A stretch of 64,000 bases of DNA from Eubacterium sp. (GTDB taxonomy: Bacteria > Bacillota > Clostridia > Lachnospirales > Lachnospiraceae): positions 1 to 64,000 of the forward strand of contig JAFRNE010000037.1 of NCBI GenBank assembly GCA_017430325.1. The letters run 5' to 3'. The number at the start of each line of letters is the position of its first letter. The first letter of the stretch is position 1. Under the pieces are notes generated by a model. The model did no database searches, was not told where the DNA came from, and saw nothing but the letters and a program-made list of their open reading frames with translations. Made by a program: the position numbers and the translations under genes. This document shows positions 61,161 through 64,000 of this stretch, piece by piece.

Positions 61161-61838
61161 TTAATCGCCCGATGTATCTATAATTGTCGCGCCGGTCTCC
61201 GGTGCATTGTACATCTTTACGTATCTGACGATCGTGAATTTGCCGTATTTCGGACTCGACAGCTTCATGTAGACAACGATTACATTTGTAGGATAATTGG
61301 TCGTCGCAGTCACATCATATTTTGATGCAAGAGCCGTATTCTTTGATGAACAAGCCTGCGCAAAATCAAGCGAATCTATCTGATAGCCGTTATACATCTT
61401 CTTGTCGAAGGTCCAGATGACCGGCTCACGATTATTATCGCTGTCATTCTCATCCGTTATCTTGTGATAATAAATCTTGAGGATACCGTCATCGGCGTAC
61501 ATACTGATCTTTGTATCTGTGCTGTCAACAACCGTAATAACATTACCGTCTACGGTCTCATCATTCGGGTTTTTCTTTTCGATTATCGGATCAATCGAGC
61601 TGTCATTTGCATACTCAGCGCCCGAAAGCTCAGAAGTGATCTTCTTCGCTACGATGTCGCCAACCTGCCTTGCATAGCTCTCGCCGCGCACCCGATAATA
61701 GAGCGTGATAACATTGGATATAACCAGCGTTGAAACCGTAACAAATATGCTGAGCAACGCAAAGCATACTATCATCTCAACAAGAGTCATACCCTTATTC
61801 TTATTTGTATTTAGTTTTCTTTTTCTAAGAAACTTCAT
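61161..61838 (-). CDS. PilW-like minor pilin
   Basis: A basic leader, NKNKG|MTLVEMIVCFALLS cleavage region and alpha-1 helix show a prepilin-type protein of 225 residues. The rest is a soluble head with KNPNDETVDGNVITVVDS and TNVIVVYMKLSSPKYGKF. Long PilW/FimU-like minor pilins prime pilus assembly. ATG 61838 has AGGTG upstream. Same strand and order as pseudopilin clusters. Confidence 0.8.
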   Translation of the reverse strand: MKFLRKRKLNTNKNKGMTLVEMIVCFALLSIFVTVSTLVISNVITLYYRVRGESYARQVGDIVAKKITSELSGAEYANDSSIDPIIEKKNPNDETVDGNVITVVDSTDTKISMYADDGILKIYYHKITDENDSDNNREPVIWTFDKKMYNGYQIDSLDFAQACSSKNTALASKYDVTATTNYPTNVIVVYMKLSSPKYGKFTIVRYVKMYNAPETGATIIDTSGD

Positions 61839-61982
61839 ACGAATCACCTGTTATCTATCAATAATACGATATCAGTCATATACTCATCTATAATTCATCA
61901 TCCGTTAATACACTGTGTTATCATTATCAACACCGCGCATTCGCTCTTACCGATCTTCGTTATCTGTATCATATATCCGCCC

Positions 61983-62486
61983 TTACGGTGTTGTCGGTGC
62001 ATCCCACCAGAAATGTAGAATCTTCGGACGGATCAGCTCTTCATCAATTGCATCCTGATCGATGCATACAAAGCTTGTGATGCCCATCTTGCTGAGGTTG
62101 ATGTATGTATCGCTGATCGTAGAATCACTGTTATAATTAACAGCCGCCGTCTTATCCTTATCAAGCATAAGTCCAAGCGAAGCATAATCATTTGTGTCAT
62201 CCTCTGATGAAGCACTGCCCGGCAGATATGCAGTTGCCTCAAGGAAGCTTGTATCATAGTTTACAGAGTCCACAGAAACATTACCTGAAGGAAACTTATA
62301 AACCTCCTGGTAGAACTTCTGATGCATACGGTTCGTATCAACCGACTTCATGTAAAGCTCTGAAGAAAAGCTTACTATTCCGTAGAGTCCGGCAAGCACG
62401 ATAAAGAGCACCACAAAGGAAACCAGAGTTTCCACCATGGTTGAACCCGCGTTCTTATTCAATTCTCTTTTCTTCTTAAACATCAT
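61983..62486 (-). CDS. PilV-like minor pilin
   Basis: 167 residues. NAG|STMVETLVSFVVLFIVLAG is a prepilin-like signal with Glu5 kept and Ser at +1 (unusual; Phe or Met is usual). The head is Ser/Asp-rich and has no named domain. Located between the PilW- and PilX-like genes; probably part of the priming complex. AGAGGACGCGG precedes ATG 62486. Confidence 0.75.
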   Translation of the reverse strand: MMFKKKRELNKNAGSTMVETLVSFVVLFIVLAGLYGIVSFSSELYMKSVDTNRMHQKFYQEVYKFPSGNVSVDSVNYDTSFLEATAYLPGSASSEDDTNDYASLGLMLDKDKTAAVNYNSDSTISDTYINLSKMGITSFVCIDQDAIDEELIRPKILHFWWDAPTTP

Positions 62487-62569
62487 ACCGCGTCCTCTTT
62501 ATCATCCGTCACATTTTTCCGGCTTCATTAGTTTTTGTCCGTCGCTCGTTTCCGCCCCGGTCATCTATA

Positions 62570-63232
62570 TTACTCAGTCACGTATTTCCATATCCAGTCT
62601 TCATTCTTATCAATAATATGATTTGAATTCTTTGGCTTTGAAAGATTTATCGCAGTTGAAAGCTCGGTATTGTCTCCAACATCTGCAACAGTCAGCTTGT
62701 AGGTATCAGAGGTCTTGTATATCTGTCCGCCCGTCTTGCAGGTTATCTCAACATGAAGAATGATACCATTTCTGCTGTTTGCCGGATCATACTCGGTCAC
62801 GCCATCTGGAAGCTCCCAATAAACGCAGACGCTTACGTCCGCAGGCATGCCTTCCATATCCGTATTTCTGTCCAGCTTGAAATACCTCTTCGCGTACTCC
62901 TCTGTATGCTTCGCCTTGTTCGGCGCATAATACGGCCAGTCCTTGCAGTCATCATCAGCATTTTTGTAAGCTATATTCCATCTGATGTATTTCCAGAGGT
63001 TGCTGTTATAAACCGCATTCTCATCCGTCAGCTCATCCTTGAGCGCCCTGCTCAGGCTGTTTGCAGCCTCCGAATTCCTGTCACTCGAAAGGTTCTTGTT
63101 CTGCGATGCGTAGAGGTTATACGAAATGAGTATCAGCGAAAATGTAAACACAATAAGCACAGCAATGATGACTATAGTAAGCATCATCGCTGCGCCATTG
63201 TTATTCTTCTTTTTGCCTGATCTAATAGTCAT
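62570..63232 (-). CDS. PilX-like pilus protein
   Basis: 220 residues from ATG 63232 (GATGAGG upstream). A basic leader KKKNNNGAAMMLTIVIIA then hydrophobic helix resembles PilX, which lacks a clean GFTLxE. The head has conserved-looking aromatic and Cys positions (DDDCKDWPYY, VEITCKTGGQ). It follows the GLUG-like gene and precedes the other minor pilins, the usual PilX position. Confidence 0.7.
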   Translation of the reverse strand: MTIRSGKKKNNNGAAMMLTIVIIAVLIVFTFSLILISYNLYASQNKNLSSDRNSEAANSLSRALKDELTDENAVYNSNLWKYIRWNIAYKNADDDCKDWPYYAPNKAKHTEEYAKRYFKLDRNTDMEGMPADVSVCVYWELPDGVTEYDPANSRNGIILHVEITCKTGGQIYKTSDTYKLTVADVGDNTELSTAINLSKPKNSNHIIDKNEDWIWKYVTE

Positions 63233-63268
63233 CAAACAATACCTCATCAACATAGTTACCGCTCTATT

Positions 63269-64000
63269 TTACTGCCATTTTGATAAAAAGTACACATCAA
63301 AGCAATGCATTCTATCAATTCCTGTAACAGATACATCGTAAGGGTCGTCAAAGCCATCCCATGACATATCTGTTGCAATACTTCCACTGCCCGAACCATC
63401 TTCATAGGTCAACCACTTAGTGTTGTCACTGTCCTTATAAATAGATAAATGAAGCGGCCAAGCAACATTGTCAGTCGGTAATTCATTCGAACCAACCACA
63501 TCCTGAGAAGTTCCCTTAATATAGTAGTTCATAGAACCAGAAGGAATACTATCTGTACCGTTTGCTACAAGGCACTTTGTTGCGGTTACCGAATCCATAT
63601 CAGTAGCAATACCATAATCAGATACTCCATAGTTCCTGCATAGTGTAAAATTACCTGTACCATTTGTAATTGCGGCTATACCTGCACTGGAACCTTCTGA
63701 CGAAATCGTTCCCACATTAATACAGTCATCTATCGAAGGGATTGTATCTCCATTCTTGGTTATTTCTGCCACTATTCCTGCAGCCGATACTTTTCCCTTT
63801 ATAGCACCATAATTATCGCAAAGGTTGACAACAACATCGTCGATGTATTTATCGTAATTAACCCTTCCTACTATTCCGGCAGCATTATTAATCTTATAAT
63901 TATCATCGCCGATATTCATAAAGCCCGTACAGTGCGAAATGATTCCACCACGGTCATCACTTAACACTTCGCCGCTGATAGCGCCAAAGTAATCACAGTT
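63269..64000 (-). CDS. GLUG-like repeat protein, C-terminal part (5' end beyond window)
   Basis: The open frame runs off the window at 64000 and stops at 63269. Repeats such as NCDYFGAISGEV, LCDNYGAIKGKVSAAGIVAE and CRNYGVSDYG carry the Asn-Tyr-Gly...Ala-Gly-Ile pattern of GLUG/beta-helix repeats. The end is a unique beta-rich domain (LHLSIYKDSDNTKWLTYED). First known gene of the pilus cluster from this side, so a pilus-tip or pilus-associated adhesin is plausible. The GTG at 63967 is internal; the real start lies upstream of the window. Confidence 0.75.
   Translation of the reverse strand, partial: NCDYFGAISGEVLSDDRGGIISHCTGFMNIGDDNYKINNAAGIVGRVNYDKYIDDVVVNLCDNYGAIKGKVSAAGIVAEITKNGDTIPSIDDCINVGTISSEGSSAGIAAITNGTGNFTLCRNYGVSDYGIATDMDSVTATKCLVANGTDSIPSGSMNYYIKGTSQDVVGSNELPTDNVAWPLHLSIYKDSDNTKWLTYEDGSGSGSIATDMSWDGFDDPYDVSVTGIDRMHCFDVYFLSKWQ

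Overview
The window looks like the chromosome of a Gram-positive, low-to-moderate GC Clostridia, most likely a member of the Lachnospiraceae. The pointers are a Clostridia-type c-di-GMP-I riboswitch, a preQ1-I riboswitch, a catabolite-responsive element, a PPi-type phosphofructokinase, a TIR/membrane/beta-propeller protein, a sortase-like surface protein and a Gram-positive type IV pilus locus. The genus cannot be decided from the sequence. Almost every gene is on the minus strand; only four sizeable genes (psd, the TIR protein, a YfbR-like nucleotidase and a 12-TM LuxR-type regulator) are on the plus strand.

Layout. 1-4453 is a graveyard of integrative (phage-like) elements at the 3' end of a tRNA-Thr(CGU) gene: a 101-bp direct repeat carrying the tRNA 3' half flanks decayed head genes (minor head protein with a metalloprotease tail, gp10-like genes, YjcQ, scaffold fragment), arm-type repeats and a palindrome-flanked 30-codon ORF, with an integrase tail of a second element outside. 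4464-10667 holds purA, an XRE regulator pair, and a purB-methyltransferase-GGDEF/EAL cluster. 10868-11778 is a lone type IV pilin gene behind a c-di-GMP-I riboswitch. 11856-19134 holds a lipid kinase, the preQ1-controlled queD-queE-folE-queC operon, thrC and a Na/Pi transporter. 19260-28560 holds a 3D-domain wall protein, a 7TM-type GGDEF/EAL protein, an S66 carboxypeptidase, acylphosphatase and a second type II topoisomerase (parC/parE-like). 28751-34753 is a clostripain-type protease next to a LacI-sensor/EAL/beta-helix protein. 34903-38960 is the divergent psd-TIR operon. 39037-51774 holds a DHH phosphoesterase, a nucleotidase, a surface protein, the 12-TM regulator, ftsH, glyA and a uracil permease. 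51785-53046 has a BrnT/BrnA toxin-antitoxin pair and a second pilin. 53320-54657 is pfp with a cre site. 54669-64000 is a type IV pilus operon that runs off the window.

How it fits together. The theme of the accessory content is c-di-GMP and type IV pili: three EAL proteins with intact-looking catalytic motifs (two with degenerate GGDEF domains), a c-di-GMP riboswitch in front of a pilin gene, and a PilB ATPase whose N-terminus has MshEN-like (c-di-GMP-binding) repeats. The pilus operon encodes the assembly ATPase (PilB), platform (PilC), a natural PilM-PilN fusion, PilO, a prepilin-peptidase half-protein, three or four pseudopilin-like proteins and a large GLUG-like repeat protein that could be a tip adhesin. 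No retraction ATPase (PilT) is seen. The most unusual protein architectures are the LacI-sensor/EAL/beta-helix protein, the psd-coupled TIR protein and the head-protein/metalloprotease fusion.
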